In this document: positions 18,877-29,195 of the stretch, one piece after another | How the letters are laid out: every line of letters begins with the position of its first letter | How positions within the stretch are numbered: position 1 is the stretch's first letter | Assembly: GCA_003210915.1 (NCBI GenBank) | Contig: QCUA01000004.1 | Coordinates: 1-61,839, forward strand | Origin: Prochlorococcus sp. AG-676-L21 | GTDB lineage: Bacteria > Cyanobacteriota > Cyanobacteriia > PCC-6307 > Cyanobiaceae | Direction: 5' to 3' | DNA length: 61,839 bases | Program-made: the position numbers and the translations under genes | The notes under the pieces: model-generated | Told to the model about the DNA's origin: nothing | The model's input: only the letters and a program-made list of their open reading frames with translations | Database searches by the model: none

Positions 18877-19776
18877 ATGAATAAACAGCATTTATTACCA
18901 ATTAAAGAATCAAGATTAGGAGTAATTGGTGGGAGTGGTTTCTATTCGATTGACAAAATAGAATGTCATAAAGAAATCGAAGTCAATACACCTTATGGTA
19001 AACCTTCTGATTCAATTAGGCTCTTTAAAATTGGTAATTTAGAAATTGCTTTTATAGCGAGGCATGGTAGGACACATAAGCTGAATCCGACAGAAATACC
19101 ATACAAAGCTAACATTTGGGCTCTCCGATCAATTGGTGTTAGGTGGATAATCGCTCCATCAGCAGTTGGCTCCCTTCAAGAACAAATCAGGCCTCTTGAT
19201 ATTGTTATTCCAGATCAATTTATTGATCGAACTCATAAAAGACCAGCAACATTTTTTAATGAAGGAGCAGTAGCTCATGTAACTATGGGGGATCCTTTCT
19301 GTATGAACTTATCAAGAATTTTAGGCAATGTTGGCGAAAACAATATTCCGGGAGGAAGACAATTACATAGAGGAGGAACATATCTAGCGATGGAGGGGCC
19401 AGCCTTCTCTACCCGAGCAGAATCTAATTTATATAGAAGTTGGGGTTGTTCAATAATAGGTATGACTAATCACACCGAAGCAAGATTAGCTAAAGAAGCT
19501 GAGATAGCTTATTCTTCTCTGTCTATGGTTACTGATTATGATTGCTGGCATCAAACTCATCAAGAAGTATCAGTAGAGATGGTTTTGGAAAATCTCAGAG
19601 CGAATACTGAAGTTGCTAACAAAATTGTCTTTGAAATCGCGAAAGTTATCGATATAGAGAGACCTCAAAGCAAATCCCATTATTCTTTAAAGGATGGTTT
19701 AATAACTCAAAAAGAAAATATCCCTAGTCTTACAAAAGAAAAACTAAAGATATTTACAGATTCTTATTGGAACTAA
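18877..19776 (+). CDS. mtnP: S-methyl-5'-thioadenosine phosphorylase
   Basis: About 299 residues from the ATG at 18877; an ATG at 18853 would overlap selD. MTAP phosphorolyses methylthioadenosine to adenine and methylthioribose 1-phosphate in methionine salvage. Seen: RLGVIGGSGFYSID, ARHGRTHKLNPTEIPYKANI, IAPSAVGSLQ, MEGPAFSTRAES and GMTNHTEARLAKEAEIAY, all typical of the family. The selD start is only 9 bp away on the other strand, so any promoter must lie within selD. Confidence 0.94.
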   Translation: MNKQHLLPIKESRLGVIGGSGFYSIDKIECHKEIEVNTPYGKPSDSIRLFKIGNLEIAFIARHGRTHKLNPTEIPYKANIWALRSIGVRWIIAPSAVGSLQEQIRPLDIVIPDQFIDRTHKRPATFFNEGAVAHVTMGDPFCMNLSRILGNVGENNIPGGRQLHRGGTYLAMEGPAFSTRAESNLYRSWGCSIIGMTNHTEARLAKEAEIAYSSLSMVTDYDCWHQTHQEVSVEMVLENLRANTEVANKIVFEIAKVIDIERPQSKSHYSLKDGLITQKENIPSLTKEKLKIFTDSYWN

Positions 19777-19809
19777 ATACTACTAGATAGTAAAAAAGTA
19801 ATAAAGGCT

Positions 19810-20004
19810 TTAGCCTGCACCAACTCCTTGATATGAACCGTAGAAAAATATACCTAATACGAAAATAACCGCTATTCCTCCCGCTGTAGCAACTAGCCAA
19901 AGAGGAAGGGTTCCTTCTGTCCATCTTCTTTCCCACGCTACAGCTGGTCTACCATCAGGTAACCTATCGGGAATTCTGCCATCAGGGCCTTTTAATTTAC
20001 TCAT
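19810..20004 (-). CDS. psbJ: Photosystem II reaction center protein J
   Basis: 64 residues with one transmembrane helix ([20 protein letters not shown]) and the PsbJ ending [12 protein letters not shown]. The N-terminal extension ([20 protein letters not shown]) is typical of picocyanobacteria. PsbJ affects electron flow from QA and PSII assembly. It is last in psbEFLJ. Confidence 0.97.
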   Translation of the reverse strand: MSKLKGPDGRIPDRLPDGRPAVAWERRWTEGTLPLWLVATAGGIAVIFVLGIFFYGSYQGVGAG

Positions 20005-20013
20005 AATTTTAAT

Positions 20014-20133
20014 TTAGTTGAAAAAGTAACTGGAAAATAAAATTCCTAAAACAAATACTGATAATAAGCCTAAATAAAGGCTGGTACGATTAAGTTCTAC
20101 TGGAACTTTATTCGGATTTTCGTTTACTTGCAT
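20014..20133 (-). CDS. psbL: Photosystem II reaction center protein L
   Basis: 39 residues: [20 protein letters not shown], then one transmembrane helix ending LFSSYFFN. Canonical PsbL; it supports the QA site and dimer stability. The frame stays open upstream, but the ATG at 20133 gives the family start. psbF ends 11 bp upstream and psbJ starts 9 bp downstream. Confidence 0.97.
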
Positions 20134-20144
20134 AATTAATAAAG

Positions 20145-20288
20145 TTATCTTAAAAATTGCATAGCTGCTATAGCACCTAAGAAAAATACTGAAGGAATCG
20201 CCAGCGCATGAACTGCTAGCCAACGAATAGTAAAGATAGGATAAACGCGGACTTCAACAGCCTGCATTGGAGCTTGAGAATTTGACAT
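20145..20288 (-). CDS. psbF: Cytochrome b559 beta subunit
   Basis: 47 residues: [20 protein letters not shown] forms the transmembrane helix, with His27 as the heme ligand. The C-terminus is AAMQFLR. With PsbE it forms heme-bridged cytochrome b559 in PSII. It lies 2 bp downstream of psbE, so translational coupling is likely. Confidence 0.97.
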
Positions 20289-20290
20289 AG

Positions 20291-20539
20291 TTATTTTGTT
20301 CTTAAATCTAATTGAGATTTAGCTTCATATCTTTGCGTTACAACAGGTGCTTTTGATTCAGAGGCCTGGAAATAACTATCCGGACGTGGAGTTCCAAAAG
20401 CATCATAGGCTAAGCCTGTATAGACAAATAGAAAGCCCGCTATAAATATAGCTGGGAGTGTTACTGCATGAATAATCCAGTATCTAATACTGGTGATTAT
20501 TTCAAAGAATGGGCGTTCACCCGTTGAACCTGCGGCCAT
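20291..20539 (-). CDS. psbE: Cytochrome b559 alpha subunit
   Basis: 82 residues from the ATG at 20539 ([20 protein letters not shown]). The helix [18 protein letters not shown] carries heme ligand His24, and the lumenal part [16 protein letters not shown] is conserved. It is first in psbEFLJ. The 131-bp gap to ycf48 contains the likely operon promoter. Confidence 0.98.
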   Translation of the reverse strand: MAAGSTGERPFFEIITSIRYWIIHAVTLPAIFIAGFLFVYTGLAYDAFGTPRPDSYFQASESKAPVVTQRYEAKSQLDLRTK

Positions 20540-20670
20540 AATCACAATTATTTACTTTATGATCTTACAAGGAAAAATCCTAAGTTTGTGAAGAAATTTA
20601 CAGCTTGGTTACAGACAGTTGTTAAATTGCAACAAAATTAAGTATTTTTTTATTTTTTAATTTGATGGAA

Positions 20671-21684
20671 TTAGCCGTTCCACCTCAGGATATAACCCCT
20701 TTCTCCCAGAATAAAGCCTTTTTTAGCATCTAATTCATCTTTTTCTAAGAATTGAATCTTGATGTAGTTAGTTGGCAGATTTGAAGCAACAGGATCAGAA
20801 TCCCATGTTTTACCATCATCTTTACTAACTATTAAAGTACCATTACCACCGCCAGCCCAGATATTTCCTTCAGGGTCCCAACCCATATCCAAATAATTGT
20901 AGCCATTTAGAATTGGAACTATTGGTTTAGTCCAGCTTTCTAAATCATCACTATCCTCATTAAATCTTATTTCAGCTCCTCGAGATAACATCCATAAATT
21001 ACCGTTTGGATTAAATCCTATACTTTGTACTCTCTTACTACTCGCTCTTTGATGAGCAATCCAAGTATCACTTTCATTTTCAAGAGTAGAGAAAAAATTA
21101 CCAAGACTACTTACACTTACATAATCTCCATTAGATGTTCTTCTTAAATCTCTAATGCCCCCCTGTTCTGAAGGGTCTGATACTTTTGATTCCCATGTTT
21201 CACCACTATTTGAGGTGACATAAATAGCAGCTGAAGTTGTTGCCAATTCAGCTACACCATCATCAATAGTTGAGACTAAAAAAGGCTGGCCAGGCAACTT
21301 ACCAAGGGATAACCTAGTCCAGTTTTTGCCTTCATCAATCGTATGCATAACTAAAGAAGGTTGTCCTATCAACCACCCCTCAGAACCCCTAAAATCTATA
21401 TCAAGTAAACGGAAATTCTCCTCTGCAGCAATATCTAAAGATCTTTTTTCCCATGATTCACCTCCATCATTAGATTCCATAATTAGCCTATTTGATCCAA
21501 CTAAAAATCCATGATTATTATCTATGAAATCTATATCTAATGCATTGGACTGATCTTCAAATTGAATTGTTTCCCAGGGACTACTCTCGCTCATTTTTAC
21601 ACCTGTTGAAGAACAACTACTTAGAATAAAGCAAAGCGTAAATGTTAAAAGAAGATTTGGAATACTAGTTAAAAATTTTTTCAT
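20671..21684 (-). CDS. ycf48: Photosystem II assembly factor Ycf48 (HCF136 homologue)
   Basis: 337 residues. A lipoprotein signal is clear: hydrophobic stretch then LSSC with C24, so it is probably a thylakoid/periplasmic lipoprotein. The rest is a seven-bladed beta-propeller with BNR-like repeats ([48 protein letters not shown]). It binds the D1 precursor during early PSII assembly. It sits between rubA and psbE on the same strand, the conserved rubA-ycf48-psbEFLJ cluster. Confidence 0.96.
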   Translation of the reverse strand: MKKFLTSIPNLLLTFTLCFILSSCSSTGVKMSESSPWETIQFEDQSNALDIDFIDNNHGFLVGSNRLIMESNDGGESWEKRSLDIAAEENFRLLDIDFRGSEGWLIGQPSLVMHTIDEGKNWTRLSLGKLPGQPFLVSTIDDGVAELATTSAAIYVTSNSGETWESKVSDPSEQGGIRDLRRTSNGDYVSVSSLGNFFSTLENESDTWIAHQRASSKRVQSIGFNPNGNLWMLSRGAEIRFNEDSDDLESWTKPIVPILNGYNYLDMGWDPEGNIWAGGGNGTLIVSKDDGKTWDSDPVASNLPTNYIKIQFLEKDELDAKKGFILGERGYILRWNG

Positions 21685-21693
21685 GAATATATT

Positions 21694-22122
21694 TTAATGC
21701 AAAGAGTACAAAGAAAGGAAACATGCAGCGGCAAATGCTAAACCACCAAATATTAAAATGTTTTTCTGACCAGGTGGCAAACTATTGAATCCAAAGCCGT
21801 AAGTTAAATTCTCTTCAAAACCACTAGGTTTTTCTCTAGGGCCTATATCTTTATATAAATTTTTACCTGCTCTACAGACTGGACAAGCAAAAGTGTTTCC
21901 ATCTATTGCTAAAAAAGAGGTATTTTTAGGAATGTTAAGTTTCTTGTTTCCTTCAGTAGGATCATAAATATATCCACAACTTCTACATTCGAATCTATTT
22001 TGTTCTAAATTAGTTATAAGTTCTTTATCTTTAAACTCTAGAAGTTTTTCAGAAGATTCTTCATTTGCTAAATCCTCAACTATTTGGATATCCTCAGAAG
22101 ATGGTTGAATGTTTTCACTCAC
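21694..22122 (-). CDS. rubA: Membrane-anchored rubredoxin RubA
   Basis: 142 residues: an acidic N-terminal region, then a rubredoxin domain with iron ligands C46, C49 (ECRSCGYIYDPTEG) and C80, C83 (CPVC), then a C-terminal transmembrane helix (ILIFGGLAFAAACFLSLY). RubA is needed for photosystem II assembly. It is 9 bp upstream of ycf48 and divergent from ndhC. Confidence 0.95.
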   Translation of the reverse strand: MSENIQPSSEDIQIVEDLANEESSEKLLEFKDKELITNLEQNRFECRSCGYIYDPTEGNKKLNIPKNTSFLAIDGNTFACPVCRAGKNLYKDIGPREKPSGFEENLTYGFGFNSLPPGQKNILIFGGLAFAAACFLSLYSLH

Positions 22123-22194
22123 GATTTAGTATTTAACTTTAGAGACTCTAAAAGATTTTGCTGAATTAAGCGAATTTTCCAACAATTTTTTTAA

Positions 22195-22557
22195 ATGTTT
22201 TCATTACCCGGCTACGAATATTTTTTAGGTTTTTTAATAATTGCAGCGGCAGTTCCAATTTTAGCTTTAGTTACTAACCTTATAGTTTCCCCAAAAGGAA
22301 GAACAGGCGAGAGAAAGCTTACCTACGAATCAGGGATGGAGCCTATTGGGGGAGCTTGGATTCAATTCAATATTAGATATTACATGTTTGCATTAGTATT
22401 CGTTATATTTGATGTAGAGACTGTATTTCTCTATCCTTGGGCGGTTGCATTCAATAGGCTAGGTTTACTAGCATTTATTGAAGCTCTGATATTTATTGCA
22501 ATATTAGTAATTGCTCTTGCATACGCCTGGAGAAAAGGAGCTTTAGAATGGAGTTAA
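22195..22557 (+). CDS. ndhC: NAD(P)H-quinone oxidoreductase subunit 3
   Basis: 120 residues with three transmembrane helices. The conserved loop is [15 protein letters not shown]; the second helix contains [15 protein letters not shown]. It is a membrane-arm subunit of cyanobacterial NDH-1, which takes part in respiration and cyclic electron flow. First gene of ndhC-ndhK-ndhJ. Confidence 0.97.
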   Translation: MFSLPGYEYFLGFLIIAAAVPILALVTNLIVSPKGRTGERKLTYESGMEPIGGAWIQFNIRYYMFALVFVIFDVETVFLYPWAVAFNRLGLLAFIEALIFIAILVIALAYAWRKGALEWS

Positions 22558-22561
22558 AAAA

Positions 22562-23296
22562 TTGAACAATTCACTCTCACCAAAAGCAATAAGAGAACTT
22601 AGAGAAGAAACTTGTAATCCTCTCGGTGCTCCCCAAGTCACTACCGACTTAAGCGAAAATATTATAATGACAAGTTTAGATGACCTTCACAACTGGGCTA
22701 GATTAAGTAGTCTATGGCCACTTTTATATGGAACTGCATGCTGTTTTATAGAATTTGCAGCACTCATAGGGTCTCGATTTGACTTTGATAGATTTGGCTT
22801 GGTACCTAGAAGCTCCCCAAGACAAGCAGACTTACTAATTGTTGCTGGAACAGTCACAATGAAAATGGCACCAGCATTAGTAAGATTATATGAGCAAATG
22901 CCAGAACCAAAATATGTCATTGCCATGGGAGCTTGTACCATAACTGGTGGAATGTTTAGTGCAGACTCAACAACAGCAGTTAGAGGAGTTGATAAATTAA
23001 TACCAGTTGATTTGTACCTTCCTGGATGCCCCCCTAGACCAGAAGCTATTTTTGATGCTGTAATAAAATTAAGAAAAAAAGTTGCTAATGAGAGTATTCT
23101 TGAGAGGAGTAAAGCTGAACAAACTCATAAATATTTAACTGTAGATCATGAAATGAATCTTATTTTTTCAGAAAACACTGGTGAGTATTTAAATAAAAAA
23201 TCTAAAAAGTCAATTGAATCTTCTAATCTTAATCAGATAGAAGAAAGTAGTGAAAATATTTATGAAAAAAATTCTATAGATAAAGAAATAAAATAA
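22562..23296 (+). CDS. ndhK: NAD(P)H-quinone oxidoreductase subunit K
   Basis: 244 residues, NuoB/PSST type. The N2 [4Fe-4S] ligands are C60, C61 (GTACCFIEF), C125 (MGACTITGG) and C156 (LPGCPPRPE). The first 35 and last ~50 residues are less conserved and polar. A TTG start at 22562 puts it 4 bp after ndhC; its stop overlaps the ndhJ ATG by one base (TAATG), so coupling is expected. Confidence 0.96.
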   Translation: MNNSLSPKAIRELREETCNPLGAPQVTTDLSENIIMTSLDDLHNWARLSSLWPLLYGTACCFIEFAALIGSRFDFDRFGLVPRSSPRQADLLIVAGTVTMKMAPALVRLYEQMPEPKYVIAMGACTITGGMFSADSTTAVRGVDKLIPVDLYLPGCPPRPEAIFDAVIKLRKKVANESILERSKAEQTHKYLTVDHEMNLIFSENTGEYLNKKSKKSIESSNLNQIEESSENIYEKNSIDKEIK

Positions 23297-23826
23297 TGGG
23301 AAATAATACTCCACCTGAATCTTCAGAAAAAATTGTAAAACAAATTGGAATAGTAAGTAATCAGCTTTCTGAAGATGGAATTACAAACGAATCTTTAGGT
23401 AATGATCATATAGGTGTTGAGATACTTTCAGTAAAACCAGAAAAACTGTACGAAGCAATATCTACTTTAAAAAGATATGGCTTTAACTACCTTCAGTGTC
23501 AAGGAGGTTACGATGAAGGGCCAGGAAAATGTCTTGTAAGTTTTTACCATCTAATCTCACTTGGGGATATTCAAGACATAAAAGAGATTAAAGAAATAAG
23601 AGTAAAAGTTTTTTTAAATAGAGACTCAGACTTATCTGTACCTAGCCTTTATAAAATCTTCAAAGGAAGTGATTGGCAAGAAAGGGAAACCTATGACATG
23701 TTTGGAATCAATTTTGCTGATCATCCAAATCCAACAAGACTCCTAATGCCAGAAGACTGGAGAGGATGGCCATTAAGAAAAGATTATATACAACCTGACT
23801 TCTATGAATTACAAGATGCTTATTAG
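23296..23826 (+). CDS. ndhJ: NAD(P)H-quinone oxidoreductase subunit J
   Basis: 176 residues, NuoC type. The C-terminal signature is intact: [20 protein letters not shown] followed by [17 protein letters not shown]. It is a hydrophilic subunit of NDH-1, last in ndhCKJ. The gene converges with the YvcK-like gene, 9 bp apart, with no obvious terminator. Confidence 0.97.
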   Translation: MGNNTPPESSEKIVKQIGIVSNQLSEDGITNESLGNDHIGVEILSVKPEKLYEAISTLKRYGFNYLQCQGGYDEGPGKCLVSFYHLISLGDIQDIKEIKEIRVKVFLNRDSDLSVPSLYKIFKGSDWQERETYDMFGINFADHPNPTRLLMPEDWRGWPLRKDYIQPDFYELQDAY

Positions 23827-23835
23827 AAAAATTTA

Positions 23836-25221
23836 TTAATTTAATTTCTTCAATTTTTTATTAATAAACATTACTGCCCTTGCAAGTCTTCGGGGGTCAT
23901 GCCTAAGTGTTGGAGTTATCTTTCTTGAATAAAGAGGAGCTTGCAATACGTAATATCCTTCTGATATTAATTCTTCTTTATTACAAATCACTGGCATGGC
24001 ACCTCTACTTTGGTAATAATCAACAAGCGGAGACTTTTCAAATTGAATTTGAGAAAGTATTGCATTAAATATTCGATTTTTTACACCAAAATTTGATAAT
24101 TGCTTTTCTATTGCTTTGATGTGTTGATATACGTCAAGATTATCTGTTTCCCCTGGTTGAGTCATCAAATTACTTATGTAGATTTTGGGAGCATTACTTT
24201 TCAGAAGAGCATCTACAATTTCGGGGACCAGTAAATTAGGTAGCAAAGATGTATAAAGACTTCCTGGCCCAAGTATTATTAGGTCTGCTTCTTTAATAGA
24301 TTCAAGAGCACTAGGAAGAGCTGATGGATTTTCGGGCAGATAACCAATCCTAGAAATCACCTTTTTTGATTGACTTATTTTACTTTCACCAAATATTTTC
24401 TCACCGTCTTCAAGTTCTGCCCAAAGCATTACATCTGTATTTGTTGCAGGCAATACTTGCCCTTGTACTGCCAACACTTTACTGGAAGCCTGAACCGCTT
24501 TTTCTAAACTCCCCGTAATTGTTGTTAAAGCAGATAAGAATAAATTGCCAAAACTATGTCCCTCTAATCCACTACCTCCAGAAAATCTGTATTGAAACAA
24601 TCTTGTTAATATTGGTTCTTCATTTGATAAGGCTGCTAAACAATTTCTTATATCTCCAGGTGGTTGAACTCCTAATTGTTTTCTTAAAACCCCGCTACTA
24701 CCTCCATCATCTGAAACTGTAACTATTGCAGTTATATTACTACTGTAGTTTTTTAGGCCTTTCAATAATGTTGACAAGCCGGTTCCTCCTCCAATAGCAA
24801 CAATATTTGGGCCTCTATTTAATTTACTTTTTACTCTTAGTGCATCTACTAAAAATGTATTTTTTTCTGGAACAAGAGCTTTTTGTATTGAATTAATACT
24901 TCTATTTTGCCCAATACCAATCAAGAGAAGACCAAACAAAAGGATTAATGGTCCTAAAACTGAAATAGGCAAAATTTTTGTTGCCAAGTTCATTATCGAG
25001 AAAAAGACATCTATTAACCAATAAAGAGGTCTTAAATTAGTCCAGATTGCAATCCCTAATAAAGAAGTTAATAATCCAATAGCAGAAGTTATCATCCATC
25101 TTTTTATTACTAACCCTGGCAATAGCCAACTTAGAATTCTTATAATTTTATTTATCAAACCTAAATTCGACTTTTTGAAATAAGTTAAGGTTCTCTTTAT
25201 TCTTTTTTTCTTCTTCTGCAT
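23836..25221 (-). CDS. YvcK/CofD-like protein with N-terminal membrane segments
   Basis: 461 residues from the ATG at 25221, which has a good AGAGGA ribosome-binding site; the ATG at 25281 lacks one. The N-terminus is very basic (MQKKKKRIKRTLTYFKK), followed by about three hydrophobic segments (residues 30-105). The CofD/YvcK domain follows: VAIGGGTGLSTLLKGLK, VSDDGGSSGVLRKQ, PPGDIRNCLAALS and LGPGSLYTSLLPNLLV. YvcK proteins bind UDP-GlcNAc and affect envelope growth and carbon metabolism. The membrane anchor is not in the B. subtilis form. Confidence 0.87.
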   Translation of the reverse strand: MQKKKKRIKRTLTYFKKSNLGLINKIIRILSWLLPGLVIKRWMITSAIGLLTSLLGIAIWTNLRPLYWLIDVFFSIMNLATKILPISVLGPLILLFGLLLIGIGQNRSINSIQKALVPEKNTFLVDALRVKSKLNRGPNIVAIGGGTGLSTLLKGLKNYSSNITAIVTVSDDGGSSGVLRKQLGVQPPGDIRNCLAALSNEEPILTRLFQYRFSGGSGLEGHSFGNLFLSALTTITGSLEKAVQASSKVLAVQGQVLPATNTDVMLWAELEDGEKIFGESKISQSKKVISRIGYLPENPSALPSALESIKEADLIILGPGSLYTSLLPNLLVPEIVDALLKSNAPKIYISNLMTQPGETDNLDVYQHIKAIEKQLSNFGVKNRIFNAILSQIQFEKSPLVDYYQSRGAMPVICNKEELISEGYYVLQAPLYSRKITPTLRHDPRRLARAVMFINKKLKKLN

Positions 25222-25314
25222 CAAAATCCTCTTAAATTTATTAAAATTTAAATATATAAATTGATTATAAATCAAATACATACATCCTTTTTTTATTTTT
25301 AAAAAGTAGGCAAT

Positions 25315-26134
25315 ATGTATTTAAAGACAAATTGCTCTATATACATTTTGAAAAAAACAAAACATGTCGTAGAAACCAATAATCTCTCAATTAGTTGGGG
25401 AGAACTTAATGTACTAAATAAAATTAATTTAAAACTTTATGAAGGAGAAAAATTAGCTATTGTTGGCCCTTCAGGTTCTGGGAAATCAACTATATTAAAA
25501 ATCTTGGCAGGTTTGATTTTACCCACTGCGGGTGAGTTAAGCATATTTGGACAAAAACAAACTTACTTAAGATTAGATCAAAATAATCCTCCAGATGTAA
25601 GATTAGTTTTTCAGAATCCTGCTTTATTAGGATCTTTAACTATTGAAGAAAATGTAGGCTTCATACTTCAAAAGAACAAAAATTTATCCAAGAAATTTAT
25701 TCAAGAAATTGTAAGAGAATGCTTAGAAGAAGTAGGATTATTTAATGTTGAAAAAAAGCTTCCAAATGAATTAAGCGGTGGTATGCAAAAAAGAGTAAGT
25801 TTTGCAAGAGCGTTGATTAGAGATCAAGATTCAGATAAAAAAAAGTCAGCCATTATTACTTTTTGATGAACCTACTGCTGGTCTTGATCCTATTGCTTCA
25901 TCAAGAATTGAAGACTTAATAAATAAGACAAATAATAAAGCCAATGGATCATCCATTGTTGTTAGCCATGTTCTTAGTACTATAGAAAGGACTTCAGAAA
26001 AAGTTGTTATGCTTTATGGAGGTAAATTCAGATGGGCTGGTTCGATTGATGAATTTAAAAAGAGTGATGATCCTTATGTTTTTCAATTTAGAAATGGGAA
26101 ACTTACTGGACCGATGCAACCAAAAGACATTTAA
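25315..26134 (+). pseudogene. MlaF-like ABC transporter ATP-binding protein interrupted by a frameshift
   Basis: Walker A GPSGSGKST and the signature LSGGMQKRVSFARAL are in one frame, which stops at 25866 after a short nonsense tail. Walker B and D-loop (LLLFDEPTAGLDP), the H-loop (VVSHVL) and the C-terminus are in the +1 frame, ending at 26134. The switch falls at a run of eight A (25837-25844). Seven A would give a normal ATPase of about 272 residues. The cause may be a true mutation, a sequencing error or transcriptional slippage. The start is uncertain (ATG 25315 or TTG 25348). mlaD follows 5 bp later, so it looks like the ATPase of an MCE lipid transporter. Confidence 0.85.
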
Positions 26135-26139
26135 AAATT

Positions 26140-26985
26140 ATGCGTAGAAGCTTAAGAGATTCGATAGTAGGATTTTCCTTGTTAGGGGGAATATTAGTAT
26201 TTACATTTTTTTCATTCTGGTTGAGGGGTGTAAAACTATCTTCAAAAAATTGGTATCTTTTTGCAGAATTTAACAATGCAAGCGGTTTATCAAAAAAATC
26301 TCCAGTGACTTACAGAGGGATTTTAGTAGGTTCAATTGAGGATATTCTATTTACTAATGAATCAATCAAAGCAAAAATTGTTTTAAATAATCCTGACATT
26401 ATTCTCCCCAAACCAGCATTCGCAAGAGTTGTTACTAATTCATTTCTAGGAGGTGATGTTCAAGTTGCATTAGAAACGAATGAAAAAACAATTCCAAAGA
26501 ATACTGCCAAAGCTATATCAGAAAAATGCGATAGTAAATTAATTATTTGCCAAGGAGATACTATTACTGGGAAGCAACTTTCGAGCCTCTCAAATATTAC
26601 TAACAGGATAAATCAACTACTTAAGGAATCAAATCAAGAAAATTTAATTGAAAATGTAGTTAAGTCAATAGACCAATTTGATAAAACACAAGAAAATCTA
26701 GATGAACTAATTTATTTATCAAAGCAAGAAATTATTAGAATTAAACCTCTTATAAAAGAAGTAACCATAGCAGCAGGCCATTTAAACAATATTTTGTCTA
26801 CCCTCAATGACGAAGAAACTCTTAAAGATATTAAATTGACAATCGGAGCAGCTGAATCAATATCAGGCAAATTTGATAACATGAGTGATGATTTTGAACA
26901 ATTAATGAAAGATAAAGAATTAACTAAATCTATAAGAGATTTAACAATTGGATTATCAAAATTCCTTAATGAGATTTACCCATGA
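26140..26985 (+). CDS. MCE/MlaD-domain protein
   Basis: 281 residues: a short cytoplasmic N-terminus, a transmembrane anchor (about 10-28) and an MCE domain (about 37-120) with the typical YRGILVGSIEDI. A helical, coiled-coil-prone tail follows. MCE proteins bind the permease/ATPase pair and carry lipids between membranes. It is directly downstream of the MlaF-like gene. The permease (MlaE) is not in this window. Confidence 0.9.
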   Translation: MRRSLRDSIVGFSLLGGILVFTFFSFWLRGVKLSSKNWYLFAEFNNASGLSKKSPVTYRGILVGSIEDILFTNESIKAKIVLNNPDIILPKPAFARVVTNSFLGGDVQVALETNEKTIPKNTAKAISEKCDSKLIICQGDTITGKQLSSLSNITNRINQLLKESNQENLIENVVKSIDQFDKTQENLDELIYLSKQEIIRIKPLIKEVTIAAGHLNNILSTLNDEETLKDIKLTIGAAESISGKFDNMSDDFEQLMKDKELTKSIRDLTIGLSKFLNEIYP

Positions 26986-26990
26986 AAAAT

Positions 26991-29147
26991 TTAAAATTCA
27001 TTTATTGCATTTAAGGCCATGGCGGCAATTGTCTTATCAGTAGCTTTAGGCAATTGAACATATTTCCCTTGTGCAGCTTCTGCAAGTTCTTTTCCAAAGC
27101 CACTAGCTATAAATTTTCTTTCTGTATCTATAATTAATAACTTTATTCCTAACATGGGGTATTTAGCGGCAATATCTAATACTTCTTGTTTTAAATCCAC
27201 ATTTTCGTTTTCATTAACTTCTACTTGACCTAATGATGCACCTAAAGGGACATTCCCTCTCCCATCAGTTATTCCAACAACAATGACCTGACCTATATCT
27301 CCTGTAGAAAGAGCATTTTTTGCTACTTTTGCTGATTGAGTTAACCCATGAGCTAAAGGAGATCCTCCTCCACATGGCATAGTTTCTAACCTTCTTTTTG
27401 CTGCTGTAATAGATCTTGTTGGAGGCAAAAGTACCTCTGCTTGATTCCCTCTAAATGGTATAAGAGCTACTTCATCTCTATTTTCATAAGCCTCAGTCAA
27501 AAGTCTTATGACGGCACCTTTAGCACTTTGCATTCTATTAAGTGCCATAGATCCACTAGCATCAACTAAAAAAATAACCAAAGCTCCTGCCTTTTTTTGA
27601 AGGAGCTTTGCCCTAAAGTCATTTTCTTCAATAATTATAGTTTTATTAGGATTCTTTAATCTTCTAGATTTCTGATATGGAGCAGCGGCTCTTAGAGTTG
27701 CATCGACAGCAATTCTTTTTACTTTACCTCTTGGAATTAAAGGTCTGACATATCTACCTCTGCTTTGACTTAGAATTACTGATCTACTTCCACTATTTCC
27801 TGCTTTAGATTTTGCTGATGAAAAAAGCAATAAATCAGGATCTACCATGCATGATTCAGGATCAAGAATAAATTCTTCTGGAATATCAGGATTAGAATCT
27901 TCTTCCCCATCAGAATTATCTTGTTCTTCTTCTTGATTATCCTCATTTTCGTTAGATTCAGGTTCGGAATCTTCATTATTTGACTGAGGTGGGGGTGGGC
28001 TTTGATCCTCAGGAGGTGGGGGTTGAATATCATCATCCTGAGGTGGTATTTGCGTCGCTCTTGGAAGAATTACTAACCTTACTGCAACTTTTAAATCATC
28101 AGAATTAACATTCTCATCACCTCGAAGGGCTGCATTTGCTTTGGCAACTTTTACTGCAAACAATTCAGATCTATGTCCTTCGACTCCACCTCTAAGGGCT
28201 TCATTTACTAAATAAGTTATTTGTTCTTTAGTGATTTTTACATCCTTTAACCATTGCCTAGCCAAAATTAACTGGGTGGATAAATTATCGGATTCTTCAG
28301 ACCATTTTTCTGAAAACTTGATATTGTTTTCAGCATGAGATAATACAGATTTTGTTATTTCAACTCTTTGGTTATTATCTATCGATTGATCCGCAGAAAG
28401 AACAATTGCAAATCTATCTAATACATGATCTCTTAAAGCTCCTTCTTCAGGATTATAAGTTGCAATCAAAAGTGATCTGCAAGGATGAGAAAGACTTAAT
28501 CCATCTCTTTCAATATTATTTTGTTCTCTACCAGTAGCTTCAAGAATTAAATTTACAATCCCGTCATCCAATAAATTAATATCATCAACATACAAAACAC
28601 CCCTATGAGCCTCTGCTAAAACTCCTGGCTGAAAAACTTGCTCGCCTGTATTCAATGAAGCAGAAACATCTATAGATCCAACGAGTCTGTCTTCCGTAAT
28701 TCCAATTGGGACTTGAATAAATGGAGCCTGTACGACCTTGCTTGGAATACTTTCAATTTGATTAAGGTAATTAATACCAAAAATTTTCGCTATTAATTGA
28801 TTAATATTTTTATCCCATTCCTCAGGTTTAGTTGGATCTAAATTTCTACTTATTGGTCTGAAAGAACTCTTATTATCAGTTAATTTCTCGAGTATTAATT
28901 CATTATCTATTATTTCTATCGGAGGGATTAAGGAATGCAAACCTCTTGCCAATACCGACTTGCCGGTACCTCTACCACCTGCAATTATTACTCCTCCTAA
29001 GCTAGGATCGACAGCTGCTAAAAGTAAAGATAATTTTAATAAGCTGTGACCTGTAATTGCAGCCAATGGAAAGGCTCTAAACGAATCCTTCTTTTTCATT
29101 AAATCATTTATGTCTTCTTTCCCATTTAACTTTTGTTCCAAAATCAC
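26991..29147 (-). CDS. chlD: Magnesium chelatase subunit D
   Basis: 718 residues. The AAA+ domain has [13 protein letters not shown] (about 57-69). The linker is rich in Pro, Glu, Asp and Asn (about 365-420). The C-terminal von Willebrand A domain has a MIDAS motif ([11 protein letters not shown]). ChlD with ChlI and ChlH inserts Mg into protoporphyrin IX, the first committed step to chlorophyll. A GTG start at 29147 is given; an ATG at 29099 is a plausible alternative. It is divergent from folK and converges with mlaD. Confidence 0.96.
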   Translation of the reverse strand: MILEQKLNGKEDINDLMKKKDSFRAFPLAAITGHSLLKLSLLLAAVDPSLGGVIIAGGRGTGKSVLARGLHSLIPPIEIIDNELILEKLTDNKSSFRPISRNLDPTKPEEWDKNINQLIAKIFGINYLNQIESIPSKVVQAPFIQVPIGITEDRLVGSIDVSASLNTGEQVFQPGVLAEAHRGVLYVDDINLLDDGIVNLILEATGREQNNIERDGLSLSHPCRSLLIATYNPEEGALRDHVLDRFAIVLSADQSIDNNQRVEITKSVLSHAENNIKFSEKWSEESDNLSTQLILARQWLKDVKITKEQITYLVNEALRGGVEGHRSELFAVKVAKANAALRGDENVNSDDLKVAVRLVILPRATQIPPQDDDIQPPPPEDQSPPPPQSNNEDSEPESNENEDNQEEEQDNSDGEEDSNPDIPEEFILDPESCMVDPDLLLFSSAKSKAGNSGSRSVILSQSRGRYVRPLIPRGKVKRIAVDATLRAAAPYQKSRRLKNPNKTIIIEENDFRAKLLQKKAGALVIFLVDASGSMALNRMQSAKGAVIRLLTEAYENRDEVALIPFRGNQAEVLLPPTRSITAAKRRLETMPCGGGSPLAHGLTQSAKVAKNALSTGDIGQVIVVGITDGRGNVPLGASLGQVEVNENENVDLKQEVLDIAAKYPMLGIKLLIIDTERKFIASGFGKELAEAAQGKYVQLPKATDKTIAAMALNAINEF

Positions 29148-29195
29148 TTTAAAATTACCTGATATAGAATTTATCCAATAACACAGTTTTTTGTA

